64,000 nt of DNA. It comes from Mesorhizobium sp. (GTDB lineage Bacteria; Pseudomonadota; Alphaproteobacteria; Rhizobiales; Rhizobiaceae). Both the position numbers and the translations under genes were made by a program. Shown here piece by piece: positions 38,714 through 47,962 of the stretch. The notes below the pieces were generated by a model. That model was not told the DNA's origin, did not search any database, and worked only from the letters and a program-made list of their open reading frames with translations. Location of the stretch: contig NZ_SUHQ01000003.1 of NCBI RefSeq assembly GCF_004962245.1, forward strand, positions 1-64,000. Direction: 5' to 3'. The number at the start of each line of letters is the position of its first letter. Within the stretch, counting starts at the first letter, position 1.

Positions 38714-39535
38714 TCAAGGTTGCCCATTGCCAGAAAGAATCTGCGCGGCGCCACGCATGGCGACGCGGAAAGCCTCGTCAAAGGAAACCCCGCGCACCTG
38801 CCAGTGATAGGTCTCGCCGCCCTTGGCCAACTGCCAGTCGGCGATCCAGCCCAGTTCCTTATCGCTCCACACGATACTGCCGGCCAAGACCTGGCGGCTG
38901 CCGACACTTGTTGCAACGCTGCCCAGCAGTTCAGGTGAGATAGCACGCACTTCTTCGAAAATGAGTCCGGCTTTGGCGAGCGTGGCCTTGTTCGGAACGA
39001 CAATCGAAATCGCCATGGGGCCGGCCGCCGATTGAAGGGACTCCACCATGTACGGGTTCTCGTCTCCATCGCTGGCAAGGACGAAGTACCGGCGTGAATC
39101 GTCCACAGCCAGGACGACCGATAGCGTTGGCCGCTCGCTAAGCCAGGGCTTGCTGCCGAGTCCCGCAAGCACCTTGTCGATCACATCAGGCCTGTAGAGG
39201 CAAGTTAGATCGTGCGGCCGGTCGTGTGTGCCCTGTTCGTCGTGGATCGGAATGCCTTCCATCCGGTCGCGGTAGCGGAAGTCGGCGACGAAACTGCCAG
39301 CCTTGTCGCGCAGCGCCGCCATGGCACGCCTTTTCGGCAACCGCTGATCGCCGGAGACCCTGACCAGAACCGCATCCAGGCAGGCCTTGAAGCCGATCCG
39401 CCGGTTTTCCTCGCCCTGTCCAGTGACGATGGTTTTCGCGCGATAGAGATCGTCACCGGCCAATGCGGGACGAGCGGTCGCGCATGCCGCCATCAGGCCG
39501 ATCGCCACAAGGGTAGGACGCAAAAATCCAGGCAT
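38714..39535 (-). CDS. Exported DUF2066 protein
   Basis: The 273-residue protein carries a signal peptide (LRPTLVAIGLMAACATARPALA) and the DUF2066 features: DLYRAKTIVTGQGEENRRIG, FKACLDAVLVRVSGD and a later segment VRAISPELLGSVATSVGSRQ. Members are predicted periplasmic proteins of unknown role. It is transcribed toward hemB and is divergent from the enoyl-CoA hydratase-family gene. Confidence 0.85.
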   Translation of the reverse strand: MPGFLRPTLVAIGLMAACATARPALAGDDLYRAKTIVTGQGEENRRIGFKACLDAVLVRVSGDQRLPKRRAMAALRDKAGSFVADFRYRDRMEGIPIHDEQGTHDRPHDLTCLYRPDVIDKVLAGLGSKPWLSERPTLSVVLAVDDSRRYFVLASDGDENPYMVESLQSAAGPMAISIVVPNKATLAKAGLIFEEVRAISPELLGSVATSVGSRQVLAGSIVWSDKELGWIADWQLAKGGETYHWQVRGVSFDEAFRVAMRGAAQILSGNGQP

Positions 39536-39692
39536 GGCTCAACGTCCGGTTCGAAAGCCCGTCATCAAGATGGTTCTAGCATCGGGCGCCGGCGGCGGCC
39601 AAGGCGGCAGGATTGCGCCGCCGGCATTGACGCACCCATAGGCCACGTTTTAGCACTTCAGTCCCGCAAGCGCGGGGGAGGATTCTCTTACG

Positions 39693-40736
39693 ATGGATTT
39701 TGGCGGCGGCGACGAGATCCGCTTCGAACGATTGGGCAGGGCTGGCATCGTCACGCTGACGCGGCCGCGGGCGCTCAATGCCGTCACGCATCGCATGGTC
39801 AAGGCGCTCGACAGAGCCTTGCGCGCCTGGGAGCGGGATCACGAGATCGACGTTGTCGTCGTCAAGGCCGAGGGCAGGGCGTTTTCTGCGGGCGGCGATA
39901 TTCTCCACATCTACGAGGCCGGCCGGGCGGGAAAGCCGCCGGTCGATTTCTTCGCCGACGAATACCGGCTGAACGCGCGCATCGCGCGGTTCGGCAAACC
40001 CTATGTCGCGCTGATCGACGGCATCGTCATGGGCGGCGGCGTCGGCATCTCGTTCCACGGCTCGCATCGGGTGATGACCGAGAACGCCCAGTTCGCCATG
40101 CCGGAAGTCGGCATCGGTTTTTTCCCGGATGTCGGCGCCAGTCATCTCCTGCCGGGCCTTGGCGGCAGTTTCGGCATGTATCTGGCCCTGACCGGAAACC
40201 GCATCCGCTATGGCGACGCTTTGTGGTCGGGCCTGGCGACGCATACGATCAAGGCGCAGGACCAGGCCGGCATTCTCGACCGGCTGGTTGCGACCGGCAA
40301 CCCCGACCTGGTGCTGCGCGGTTTTTCCGTCCCGGCCCGGCGCGAGACGGACAGTCCGACGCTGGAAGCGATCGCCCGACATTTCGCGCAACCGTCGCTG
40401 CGAGACGTCATCGGCAGCCTGGAGCGCGCCGCACCTGCCGAGGAATTCGCGGCAAAGACGCTGGCGACGATCCGCACCCGCTCACCGACCAGCCTGCATG
40501 TCGCCTGGCGCCAGATCAACGCCGGGCTGACGCTGTCGATGGACGCGTGCATGCGGATGGAATTCCGCATCCTCAACCGCATGCTTGCGGGCCACGATTT
40601 CTACGAAGGCATCCATGCCACCATCATCGACAAGGGTTCGACGCCGCAATGGCGGCCGGCAGGCATCGAGAAGGTCAGCGCTGCCGACGTCGATGCCTAT
40701 TTCGCGCCGCTCGGCGAACGGGAACTCGAGCTGTGA
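39693..40736 (+). CDS. Enoyl-CoA hydratase/isomerase family protein (3-hydroxyisobutyryl-CoA hydrolase-like)
   Basis: The 347-residue length and layout fit the ECH_2 group, which includes 3-hydroxyisobutyryl-CoA hydrolase of valine breakdown. The CoA-binding oxyanion segments are AFSAGGDILHIYEAG and DGIVMGGGVGISFHGSHRV, and the family signature AMPEVGIGFFPDVGASHLLPGL is clear. The C-terminal extension (FYEGIHATIIDKGSTPQWRP) is typical of this group. It overlaps the next gene by four bases (GTGA), so the two are coupled. Confidence 0.9.
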   Translation: MDFGGGDEIRFERLGRAGIVTLTRPRALNAVTHRMVKALDRALRAWERDHEIDVVVVKAEGRAFSAGGDILHIYEAGRAGKPPVDFFADEYRLNARIARFGKPYVALIDGIVMGGGVGISFHGSHRVMTENAQFAMPEVGIGFFPDVGASHLLPGLGGSFGMYLALTGNRIRYGDALWSGLATHTIKAQDQAGILDRLVATGNPDLVLRGFSVPARRETDSPTLEAIARHFAQPSLRDVIGSLERAAPAEEFAAKTLATIRTRSPTSLHVAWRQINAGLTLSMDACMRMEFRILNRMLAGHDFYEGIHATIIDKGSTPQWRPAGIEKVSAADVDAYFAPLGERELEL

Positions 40737-41152
40737 GCGAGGTCACGTCGAGACGCGTCGTGCTCCAGCCCACAATGGTCGAGGTCATCTTCGCCTGGTT
40801 CCAGCGCGCCATATCGGGCTACTGCCTCTTGTTCGGGATCTTGTACTGGATCCGGCTGATCGGCTTCTACCCCGGCCCGTTGTGGCGCTTCGACCTGATG
40901 CCGGTGCATTGGCAGGTGGCAGCGGTGATGCTCGCCGTCTTCTTTCCCTTCGCCGCCGCCGGCCTGTGGATGCTGGCCTCCTGGGGGCCGGTAATCTGGT
41001 TCATCTGCGCGGTGACCGAAACCATCATGTATGCCGGCTTTCCCGAGCTCTTCGGCCGCCGCCCGCTGATCGTCGCCTCGCATGCGGCGGTGGCGCTGCT
41101 CTACATCGTGTTTCGCGTTGTGATCTGGATGCAGAAGCGTCGGACCCGGTGA
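40733..41152 (+). CDS. Small membrane protein (DUF6163-like)
   Basis: The start GTG overlaps the preceding stop, giving a 139-residue protein with four hydrophobic helices: AWFQRAISGYCLLFGILYW, HWQVAAVMLAVFFPFAAAGLWML, WGPVIWFICAVTETIMYAG and HAAVALLYIVFRVVIW. It resembles uncharacterised membrane proteins of Hyphomicrobiales often found near this enoyl-CoA hydratase gene; the family name is tentative. The following 214-bp gap should contain the ldtR promoter. Confidence 0.78.
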   Translation: MSEVTSRRVVLQPTMVEVIFAWFQRAISGYCLLFGILYWIRLIGFYPGPLWRFDLMPVHWQVAAVMLAVFFPFAAAGLWMLASWGPVIWFICAVTETIMYAGFPELFGRRPLIVASHAAVALLYIVFRVVIWMQKRRTR

Positions 41153-41366
41153 CAGGGGCTGGTGACCACCGCCCGAAATCATTGGCTAAATCTTTAGGTT
41201 AATCATCCTTGTTCGGGTGACCCTTCATTAAGCCTCTTTCGAAAGCTATTACCGGTAAGCTCTTGTTAGCCCTAGCGTTTAAGTCGAATTTTATGAGTAT
41301 TCGATAGTGTCGCGATCAAGGTGAAAAACAAAAAATCACCAGGGCGACAAACGAGAGGCAAAGACA

Positions 41367-41882
41367 ATGATCAATTCGCGTCCGGCGGCGAAGACCGCCA
41401 ACGTATCCGACGACCGCCGCGAGGCAATCCGTTCGCTGTACATGGAATCGCTGCAGCTGGTGGAGCGGCTGCACCGCCGTCTGCTTGACGTGATCAAGGA
41501 CGAATTCGACCGCAACGGCCGTTCCGACATCAACGCCATCCAGGCGCTGCTGCTCTTCAACATCGGCAATTCGGAGCTGACCGCCGGCGAACTGCGCTCG
41601 CGCGGCTACTATCTCGGCTCGAACGTCTCCTACAATCTGAAGAAGCTGGTCGATCTCGGCTTCATCAACCACCAGCGCTCGCGCATCGACCGCCGTTCGG
41701 TGCGGGTCTCGCTGACGCCGAAGGGTGCCGACGTGGCGGAAGTCGTCGCCGGCCTCTACGAGCGCCATGTCGGCTCGATCGAGCAGGTTGGCGGCATCAA
41801 CACGGAAGAATTCAAGCAGATGAACCGCGCCCTGCAGCGGCTGGACCGCTTCTGGAACGACACCATCGCCTACCGCATGTAA
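41367..41882 (+). CDS. ldtR: MarR-family regulator LdtR
   Basis: The 171-residue winged-helix protein has its recognition region in ELTAGELRSRGYYLGSNVSYNLKKLVDLGFI and a wing SRIDRRSVRVSLTPKG. It matches LdtR, described in Liberibacter asiaticus and Sinorhizobium meliloti as a regulator that activates an adjacent L,D-transpeptidase gene and affects osmotic tolerance. Exactly such a gene follows at 42222, supporting the identity. The 214-bp upstream region is AT-rich with several TTAAG/CTTAA-like stretches. Confidence 0.9.
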   Translation: MINSRPAAKTANVSDDRREAIRSLYMESLQLVERLHRRLLDVIKDEFDRNGRSDINAIQALLLFNIGNSELTAGELRSRGYYLGSNVSYNLKKLVDLGFINHQRSRIDRRSVRVSLTPKGADVAEVVAGLYERHVGSIEQVGGINTEEFKQMNRALQRLDRFWNDTIAYRM

Positions 41883-41944
41883 GGCAGATCCCCTACAGGG
41901 AACCGCGCCGAAGAAGCGCAGCCGCAGAGCAAGTCCACGACCTG

Positions 41945-41980
41945 AAGACCGGTGCCGAAAAGCATCGGTCTTTCCGTTTC
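41945..41980 (+). terminator. Possible terminator after ldtR
   Basis: The imperfect stem AAGACCGGTGC / GCATCGGTCTT is followed by TTCCGTTTC. The U-tract is poor, so this may be a weak terminator or a regulatory hairpin in the 340-bp ldtR-transpeptidase gap. The remainder of that gap probably contains the transpeptidase promoter and LdtR sites. Confidence 0.45.
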
Positions 41981-42221
41981 GTATGAGCCAGCCGATCCAA
42001 ATCGCGGTCGGGGCCACGTTGCCGCCATATTCCCGGTGAAAGCGAGAATGCGAGTGATGTTGCGGCAAGAGCCCAAGCGTCCCCTGAACGCGCGTCGCGC
42101 CCGGCGCGTTCTTACACCGAATTGGTAGGGCCATGGTTGGCTAATTGTTAAGGATGCCAACACTAGAGTGCGGGCGGGATCGCCCGCTGAAAGAATTGTT
42201 ACAGGAATGTCTGGAGCGTAC

Positions 42222-43475
42222 ATGAGAACCAGTCGCCGTTTCTTCCTTTCCGGAGCCTCCGCGTTGGCAGCGACGATGGTCGCCGGTGGCGCCAGCGCGC
42301 AGGACGTGATCGCGGATATCCTGAAATCCTCGGGCCGCAGCAACTGGGACGACCAGTTCGACGCTCGCGCCAGCCAGGGCGGCAAGGTGGCCTCGACGCT
42401 GCCGATCGTCAGCCTGCAGACCGTTGCGTATACCGAGCAGGCGATCGCGCAATATCAGAACATTGTCGCGCAGGGCGGTTGGGGGCCGGTTCCGGACACC
42501 AAGAAATTGCAGCTCGGCGTCATCGACCCCGACGTGGTGCCATTGCGCAGGCGTTTGATGGTTTCGGGTGACCTGGCGGAGGGCGCCGGCATTTCAGAGG
42601 CCTTCGATTCGTATGTCGACTCGGCGGTCAAGCGCTTCCAGGCGCGTCACGGCCTGCCCGCGGACGGGACCCTTGGCCAATATACGTATGCGGCGATGAA
42701 CGTTTCGGCGCAGGTCCGGCTTGGCCAGCTGCAGACCAATCTGCAGCGGCTGAACGAGCGCGCCGGCACGCTGGGCAACCGGTATGTGTTGGTCGATATC
42801 CCGGGCGCCCAGATCGAGGCGGTCGAGAACGACCGTGTCGTGCTGCGCCACACTGCCGTTGTCGGCAAGATCGACCGCCAGACGCCGATCGTCGATTCCA
42901 AGATCAACGAGATCATCGTCAATCCCTACTGGAACGCGCCCGTCTCGATCGTGCGCAAGGACATCATTCCGCTGATGCGGAAGGACCCCAACTACCTCAA
43001 GGACAGCAACATCCGTCTGTTTGCACCCGATGGCAGCGAGGTCGATCCGCTGACCGTGGACTGGTCGACCGACGACGCGGCGAAATACCGCTTCCGCCAG
43101 GATCCGGGCGCGGGCAATGCAATGGCCTCGGTCAAGATCAATTTCCCGAGCCCGGACGGCGTCTACATGCACGACACGCCGCAGCAGAGCCTGTTCGGCA
43201 AGATGATGCGTTTCGATTCCTCGGGCTGCGTGCGCGTCCAGAACGTGCGCGACCTCGTCACCTGGATTCTGCGCGACACGCCGGGCTGGACCCGCCAGCA
43301 TTTCGAGGCTTCGATCAAGAGCGGCGAGAACATCCCGGTGCAGGTCACCAATCCGGTTCCGGTCTATTTCCTCTACATCTCGGCCTGGTCGACTGGGCCT
43401 GGCGTCGTGCAGTTCCGCGACGACATCTACGGGCTCGACGGAGCCAACGAGCTGCAGATCACCTCTGCGCTCTAA
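42222..43475 (+). CDS. ldtP: L,D-transpeptidase (YkuD domain) with peptidoglycan-binding domain
   Basis: The 417-residue protein has a Tat-like signal (TSRRFFLSGASALAATMVAG). A peptidoglycan-binding domain sits at about 125-165 (VKRFQARHGLPADGTLGQYT). The YkuD catalytic domain carries YMHDTPQQSLFGKMMRFDSSGCV, where Cys336 is the nucleophile. L,D-transpeptidases cross-link meso-diaminopimelate residues or attach proteins to peptidoglycan. Position next to ldtR and the family match suggest it is LdtP. The start at 42222 follows GGAG; an ATG at 42207 is an alternative. Confidence 0.88.
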   Translation: MRTSRRFFLSGASALAATMVAGGASAQDVIADILKSSGRSNWDDQFDARASQGGKVASTLPIVSLQTVAYTEQAIAQYQNIVAQGGWGPVPDTKKLQLGVIDPDVVPLRRRLMVSGDLAEGAGISEAFDSYVDSAVKRFQARHGLPADGTLGQYTYAAMNVSAQVRLGQLQTNLQRLNERAGTLGNRYVLVDIPGAQIEAVENDRVVLRHTAVVGKIDRQTPIVDSKINEIIVNPYWNAPVSIVRKDIIPLMRKDPNYLKDSNIRLFAPDGSEVDPLTVDWSTDDAAKYRFRQDPGAGNAMASVKINFPSPDGVYMHDTPQQSLFGKMMRFDSSGCVRVQNVRDLVTWILRDTPGWTRQHFEASIKSGENIPVQVTNPVPVYFLYISAWSTGPGVVQFRDDIYGLDGANELQITSAL

Positions 43476-43494
43476 GCGACTGATCTTTTTGCTG

Positions 43495-43523
43495 AAAAGG
43501 CCGCCGGTGAGGGCGGCCTTTTT
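43495..43523 (+). terminator. Intrinsic terminator after the L,D-transpeptidase gene
   Basis: Stem AAAAGGCCGCC / GGCGGCCTTTTT with a six-base loop and a T-run, 20 bp after the stop codon. Confidence 0.9.
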
Positions 43524-43583
43524 GTATCCGGCTGGAGGGCGCGCTTTGCGCAGGATCCGGAAAGCGCCGTTCGGTACAGAGCC

Positions 43584-45224
43584 ATGCAAGTCGCCATCTT
43601 CATCCTGATTGTGCTCGCCTTCGTCGCGGTTTCCGGTGCGCTGGTCCGGCTGGTGCGGGTGCCGCTGCCGGTGCTGCAGATTGCCATAGGTGCCGCACTC
43701 GCCTGGCCGGTGCGCGGCATCCATGTCGAGATCGATCCCGAGCTCTTCCTGCTGGTGTTCATCCCGCCGCTGCTGTTCAGCGACGCGGTAGCAGCACCCA
43801 AGCGCGAGTTGCTGGCGATGCGCGGGCCGATCCTCGACCTTGCCATCGGGCTGGTCTTCTTCACCATCGTCGGCTTCGGCTACGCCTTGCACTGGCTGGT
43901 GCCGAGCATCCCGCTGGTCGTCGCTTTCGCGCTCGCAGCGGTGCTGTCGCCCACCGACGCCGTGGCCGTGTCCTCGATCGTCGACAGGAATGTGGTTCCG
44001 GCCCGGCTGATGCACATTCTGGAAGGCGAGTCGCTGCTCAACGACGCGTCCGGCCTGGTCATGTTCCGCTTCGCCGTGGCGGCAGCGCTGACCGGCAGCT
44101 TCTCCTTCGCCGCAGCATCGCTGAGTTTCCTCTATGCCGTGGCGGCCGGCATCCTGGCCGGCGTGATGGCGTTGATCGTCGCCGCCAAGACGCTGCAGCT
44201 TTTGAACCGCATCGGCGGCGTGCCGGCCGAGGCGCAGGTGCTGGTCATGATCCTGATACCCTTCATCGCCTATCTCGGCGCCGAACATGCCGGTGCCTCC
44301 GGCATCCTGGCGGCGGTTACAGCCGGCCTCTTGACCGGAGGTTCCAGGATTTTCCGGTATCTGAGCGTCTCGGCCCGCATGCAGACGATGTCGCTGTGGA
44401 CGACGCTGTCCTTCGTCTTCAACGGCGCGCTCTTCATCCTGCTCGGCCTGCAGCTTCCCGACATCATCCGCAAGGTGCCACCCGAACTCACAAGCCGGCA
44501 TTGGCTCATCGAGCCGGTTGCCACGGTGCTGGTCTTGACGCTGTGCCTGATCGGCCTGCGCTTCCTGTGGATTTGGGTCGGCGACATCGCGGCGCGCCTT
44601 GCCGCGCGGCTCGGCAAGCGCAAGGCCGAGCCGTTCGGCCTGCGCGTGCGGCTCGCCGGTTCGGTGGCCGGCGTGCGTGGCGCCATCACGCTGGCCGGTA
44701 TCCTGTCGCTGCCGCTCGCCATGCCCGACGGTTCACCCTTTCCGGCGCGCGACGTCGTCATCTTCCTCGCCGCCGGCGTCATCATCTGCTCGCTGGTTAT
44801 CGCCAGCCTTGCCTTGCCGAAGATCGCGCGCGGGCTGGTCGAGCCGGGCGAGGATCCAGGGGCGGCCGAGGAGCGCCTGGCGCGTGTCGGCGCGGCCAAC
44901 GCGGCCATTGCCCGCATCGAGAGCATTGCCAATGACGGCAGCGAGGGGGAGGAGGCCGGCGCCCGGCTGGCGATAGCCGACAGCATCGTCGCCGGTTACC
45001 GGCGCCGCATCGCAGCTTCCGACGAGGCCGATGAAGCGCGCGCCGAGGCCCGCGAAGCCGGGCGGCTTGAGCTTGAATTGAGGCTCGCTGGCATCGAGGC
45101 AGAGCGTGCAGCCGTGCGCGCCATGTTTCGCAGCCGCGAAATCAACGATCATACGATGCAGGCGCTGTTTACCGAGATCACCCTCACCGAGGCCCTGCTA
45201 AAGGGCCGACAGACAAGAAAATAG
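43584..45224 (+). CDS. Na+/H+ antiporter (CPA1 family)
   Basis: The 546-residue protein has about twelve membrane helices in the first 410 residues and a hydrophilic, helical C-terminal domain of about 130 residues. CPA1 hallmarks are LSPTDAVAVSSIVDRNVVPARL and the ion-site region LEGESLLNDASGLVMFRFA. It exchanges protons for sodium or potassium and supports pH and salt homeostasis. The charged tail with repeated Glu/Ala/Arg may regulate activity. It starts 60 bp after the terminator and stands alone. Confidence 0.9.
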   Translation: MQVAIFILIVLAFVAVSGALVRLVRVPLPVLQIAIGAALAWPVRGIHVEIDPELFLLVFIPPLLFSDAVAAPKRELLAMRGPILDLAIGLVFFTIVGFGYALHWLVPSIPLVVAFALAAVLSPTDAVAVSSIVDRNVVPARLMHILEGESLLNDASGLVMFRFAVAAALTGSFSFAAASLSFLYAVAAGILAGVMALIVAAKTLQLLNRIGGVPAEAQVLVMILIPFIAYLGAEHAGASGILAAVTAGLLTGGSRIFRYLSVSARMQTMSLWTTLSFVFNGALFILLGLQLPDIIRKVPPELTSRHWLIEPVATVLVLTLCLIGLRFLWIWVGDIAARLAARLGKRKAEPFGLRVRLAGSVAGVRGAITLAGILSLPLAMPDGSPFPARDVVIFLAAGVIICSLVIASLALPKIARGLVEPGEDPGAAEERLARVGAANAAIARIESIANDGSEGEEAGARLAIADSIVAGYRRRIAASDEADEARAEAREAGRLELELRLAGIEAERAAVRAMFRSREINDHTMQALFTEITLTEALLKGRQTRK

Positions 45225-45343
45225 GAGCCGCAGACCCGCTCTGCCGCAATCCGGCCAGCAAATTTCGCGCTGCAAACGTGGCGGGGCGGGAGCAACTGTG
45301 TTAATGGCGCGGCAGACCCCCCGGACCTCAAGGATATCAAGCC

Positions 45344-46657
45344 ATGGCAACAGCAACGGCAGTGTCGAACAAATTCGAATCCTTCTTCGAAACCACGCTG
45401 GCCGATGCCGATCCTGAGATCTTCGGCGCAATCCGTAACGAGCTCGGCCGCCAGCGCCACGAGATCGAGCTGATTGCGTCGGAAAACATCGTGTCCCGCG
45501 CCGTGCTGGAGGCGCAAGGGTCGATCATGACCAACAAATATGCCGAGGGCTATCCGGGCAAGCGCTACTATGGCGGCTGCCAGTTCGTCGACGTGGCCGA
45601 GGAACTGGCCATCGAGCGCGCCAAGAAACTCTTCGGCTGCAACTTCGCCAACGTCCAGCCGAATTCCGGCAGCCAGATGAACCAGGCGGTGTTCCTGGCG
45701 CTGCTGCAGCCCGGCGACACCTTCATGGGGCTTGACCTGAACTCGGGCGGGCATCTGACCCATGGCTCGCCGGTCAACATGAGCGGCAAATGGTTCAAGG
45801 TTGTCTCCTACGGCGTGCGCAGGGACGACCATCTGCTCGACATGGATGCGATCGAGAAGACCGCCCACGAGACCAAGCCGAAGCTGATCCTGGCCGGCGG
45901 CACCGCCTATTCGCGTGTCTGGGACTGGAAGCGCTTTCGCGAGATCGCTGACTCGATCGGCGCCTATTTGATGGTCGACATGGCCCACATCGCCGGTCTC
46001 GTCGCTGGCGGCGTGCATCCGTCGCCCCTGCCATATGCCCATGTGGTGACCACCACAACGCACAAATCGCTGCGCGGCCCGCGCGGCGGCATGATCCTGT
46101 GCAACGACGAGGACATCGCCAAGAAGATGAATTCGGCCGTGTTTCCGGGTCTGCAGGGCGGGCCGCTGATGCATGTCATCGCCGGCAAGGCGGTGGCGCT
46201 CGGCGAAGCACTGAAGCCAAGCTTCAAGATCTATGCCGAGAGCGTCGCCGCCAACGCCAAGGCGCTGGCCTCCAGTCTGCAGGAGACAGGTCTCGACATC
46301 GTCTCCGGCGGCACCGACAATCATCTGATGCTGGTCGACCTGCGCCCGAAGAACGCCACCGGCAAGCGTGCCGAGGCAGCGCTTGGCCGCGCCAACATCA
46401 CCTGCAACAAGAACGGCATTCCCTTCGACCCCGAAAAGCCGTTCGTCACCTCGGGCGTGCGGCTCGGCACGCCGGCCGGCACCACGCGTGGCTTCGGCCA
46501 GGCCGAGTTCCGCGAGATCGGCAAACTGATCGCCGAGGTGCTGGACGGGCTCAAGGCCGCGAATTCCGACGAAGGCAATGCAGCCGTCGAGGCAGCGGTG
46601 AAGGCGAAGGTGGCGGCGTTGACGGATCGTTTTCCGCTCTATCCCTATCTCGGTTGA
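45344..46657 (+). CDS. glyA: Serine hydroxymethyltransferase
   Basis: GlyA interconverts serine and glycine with tetrahydrofolate, feeding one-carbon units. The 437-residue PLP enzyme has the conserved [35 protein letters not shown], and the PLP lysine Lys241 in [16 protein letters not shown]. Length and motifs are standard. The ATG at 45344 follows CAAGGAT. It heads a run of plus-strand genes with nrdR and the riboflavin genes, although gaps of 67 and 150 bp may contain separate promoters. Confidence 0.97.
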   Translation: MATATAVSNKFESFFETTLADADPEIFGAIRNELGRQRHEIELIASENIVSRAVLEAQGSIMTNKYAEGYPGKRYYGGCQFVDVAEELAIERAKKLFGCNFANVQPNSGSQMNQAVFLALLQPGDTFMGLDLNSGGHLTHGSPVNMSGKWFKVVSYGVRRDDHLLDMDAIEKTAHETKPKLILAGGTAYSRVWDWKRFREIADSIGAYLMVDMAHIAGLVAGGVHPSPLPYAHVVTTTTHKSLRGPRGGMILCNDEDIAKKMNSAVFPGLQGGPLMHVIAGKAVALGEALKPSFKIYAESVAANAKALASSLQETGLDIVSGGTDNHLMLVDLRPKNATGKRAEAALGRANITCNKNGIPFDPEKPFVTSGVRLGTPAGTTRGFGQAEFREIGKLIAEVLDGLKAANSDEGNAAVEAAVKAKVAALTDRFPLYPYLG

Positions 46658-46724
46658 CCTGACGCAGGCAGTCATCCCTTATCGGCCGGACACAAGTGCG
46701 CGGTCCGGACAAGGAGCCTTGACG

Positions 46725-47333
46725 ATGATGCGAATTTTCCGTCTTGCCGGCTTCGGCGCTCTTGCTGCGCTCGCCACAGTGAGCCTCTTGCCGCTATCCG
46801 GGTTCGCCTTGGCGCAGGCCGCGTCCACCCAGGCCGCGCCTGCCCAGGCGGCGCCCAAGATGGAGACCTTCGGCGCGTGGTCCACCATCGTCGACGAGGT
46901 CGACACCGGCGAGGATGTGCGCAAGACCTGCGCCGCCTCGACCGCCTTTCTCGACCCGAGCGGTACCAGCGGCACCCTGACGCTCGCCATCTCGAACGGT
47001 GATGCACTGCCGCCCGACGGCTATCCGACCCTTGTCATCGCCATGAAAAACAAGGAACTGCCGACTGGCGAGAACATTCCAGCGGTGTTCGGTGACGCCA
47101 ACGGCAAGGTCAAGGCGACCGTCAATGCCATTTCGGATGGCGGCGGACAGTGGATGATGAACAACAAGACCGAGACCAGCCTGGCGCTGCTGCGGGCCAT
47201 GCGCCGTGCCAGCGCACTCGATGTCACATTCGCCGACAAGCCGGTCGCGACGGTATCGATGGACGGCTTCACCAAGGCCTATCGCAGCCTCGGCGTATCA
47301 TGCGGCTTCCCGACCGGTGACGTCGCGCCGTAA
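46725..47333 (+). CDS. Exported protein of unknown function
   Basis: The 202-residue protein starts at ATG 46725, eight bases after AAGGAG. A signal peptide (RLAGFGALAALATVSLLPLSGFALA) is followed by an Ala/Gln-rich linker and a mature domain with two cysteines (RKTCAAS, GVSCGFP). The layout is similar to IalB-like periplasmic proteins, but similarity is too weak for a firm call. It lies between glyA and nrdR on the same strand. Confidence 0.78.
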   Translation: MMRIFRLAGFGALAALATVSLLPLSGFALAQAASTQAAPAQAAPKMETFGAWSTIVDEVDTGEDVRKTCAASTAFLDPSGTSGTLTLAISNGDALPPDGYPTLVIAMKNKELPTGENIPAVFGDANGKVKATVNAISDGGGQWMMNNKTETSLALLRAMRRASALDVTFADKPVATVSMDGFTKAYRSLGVSCGFPTGDVAP

Positions 47334-47483
47334 TCGCCGGTATTGCCGTCTGGGATGATGCTGGCAATTTTCCGCGCGCCTCGCTATCTCTGGGGCGCGA
47401 GAGGCTTGTCCCCAATACTTTGCCATCGCGGCAAAAACCTCTAAGCCTTTCGCTCCACGAGAATCGCGAACCGAAGGCCTTCC

Positions 47484-47960
47484 ATGCGCTGTCCCTACTG
47501 CCAGTCCGAAGATACGCAGGTGAAGGATTCGCGCCCCGCCGAAGACGGCGCGGCGATCCGCCGGCGGCGCGTCTGCCCCGATTGCGGCGGTCGCTTCACC
47601 ACCTTCGAGCGCGTGCAGTTGCGCGATCTCGTCGTCGTTAAAAAATCCGGCCGCAAGGTGCCGTTCGATCGTGACAAGCTGCTGCGCTCGGTGGAGATCG
47701 CGGTGCGCAAGCGCAATGTCGATCCCGAGCGCATCGACCGCGCGGTGACCGGCATCGTGCGCCAGCTCGAAAGCTCGGGTGAGACCGAAGTCGCCTCGGG
47801 CGAAGTCGGTCGCCTGGTGATGGAGGCGCTGAAGTCGCTCGACGATGTCGCCTATGTGCGCTTCGCCTCGGTCTATCGCAATTTCCGCGAGGCCAAGGAT
47901 TTCCACGACGTGCTGGGTGAACTGAAGGGTGACGAGCTCAAGGAAGAGGACGGCGGCTGA
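47484..47960 (+). CDS. nrdR: Transcriptional repressor NrdR
   Basis: NrdR represses ribonucleotide reductase genes by binding NrdR boxes in response to ATP/dATP. The 158-residue protein has the zinc ribbon with Cys3, Cys6, Cys31 and Cys34 ([18 protein letters not shown]) and an ATP-cone domain ([20 protein letters not shown]..). It is located directly upstream of ribD, two bases apart, and is therefore almost certainly cotranscribed with the riboflavin genes, an arrangement common in alphaproteobacteria. Confidence 0.96.
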   Translation: MRCPYCQSEDTQVKDSRPAEDGAAIRRRRVCPDCGGRFTTFERVQLRDLVVVKKSGRKVPFDRDKLLRSVEIAVRKRNVDPERIDRAVTGIVRQLESSGETEVASGEVGRLVMEALKSLDDVAYVRFASVYRNFREAKDFHDVLGELKGDELKEEDGG

Positions 47961-47962
47961 GC

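Noticed and set aside
41153..41366. tRNA or small RNA gene before ldtR
   Set aside because: No cloverleaf could be folded by eye; the AT-rich stretch is better explained as a promoter region.
42594..44501. 635-codon minus-strand frame spanning the L,D-transpeptidase and antiporter genes
   Set aside because: It crosses two well-defined genes and a terminator and has no recognisable domain.
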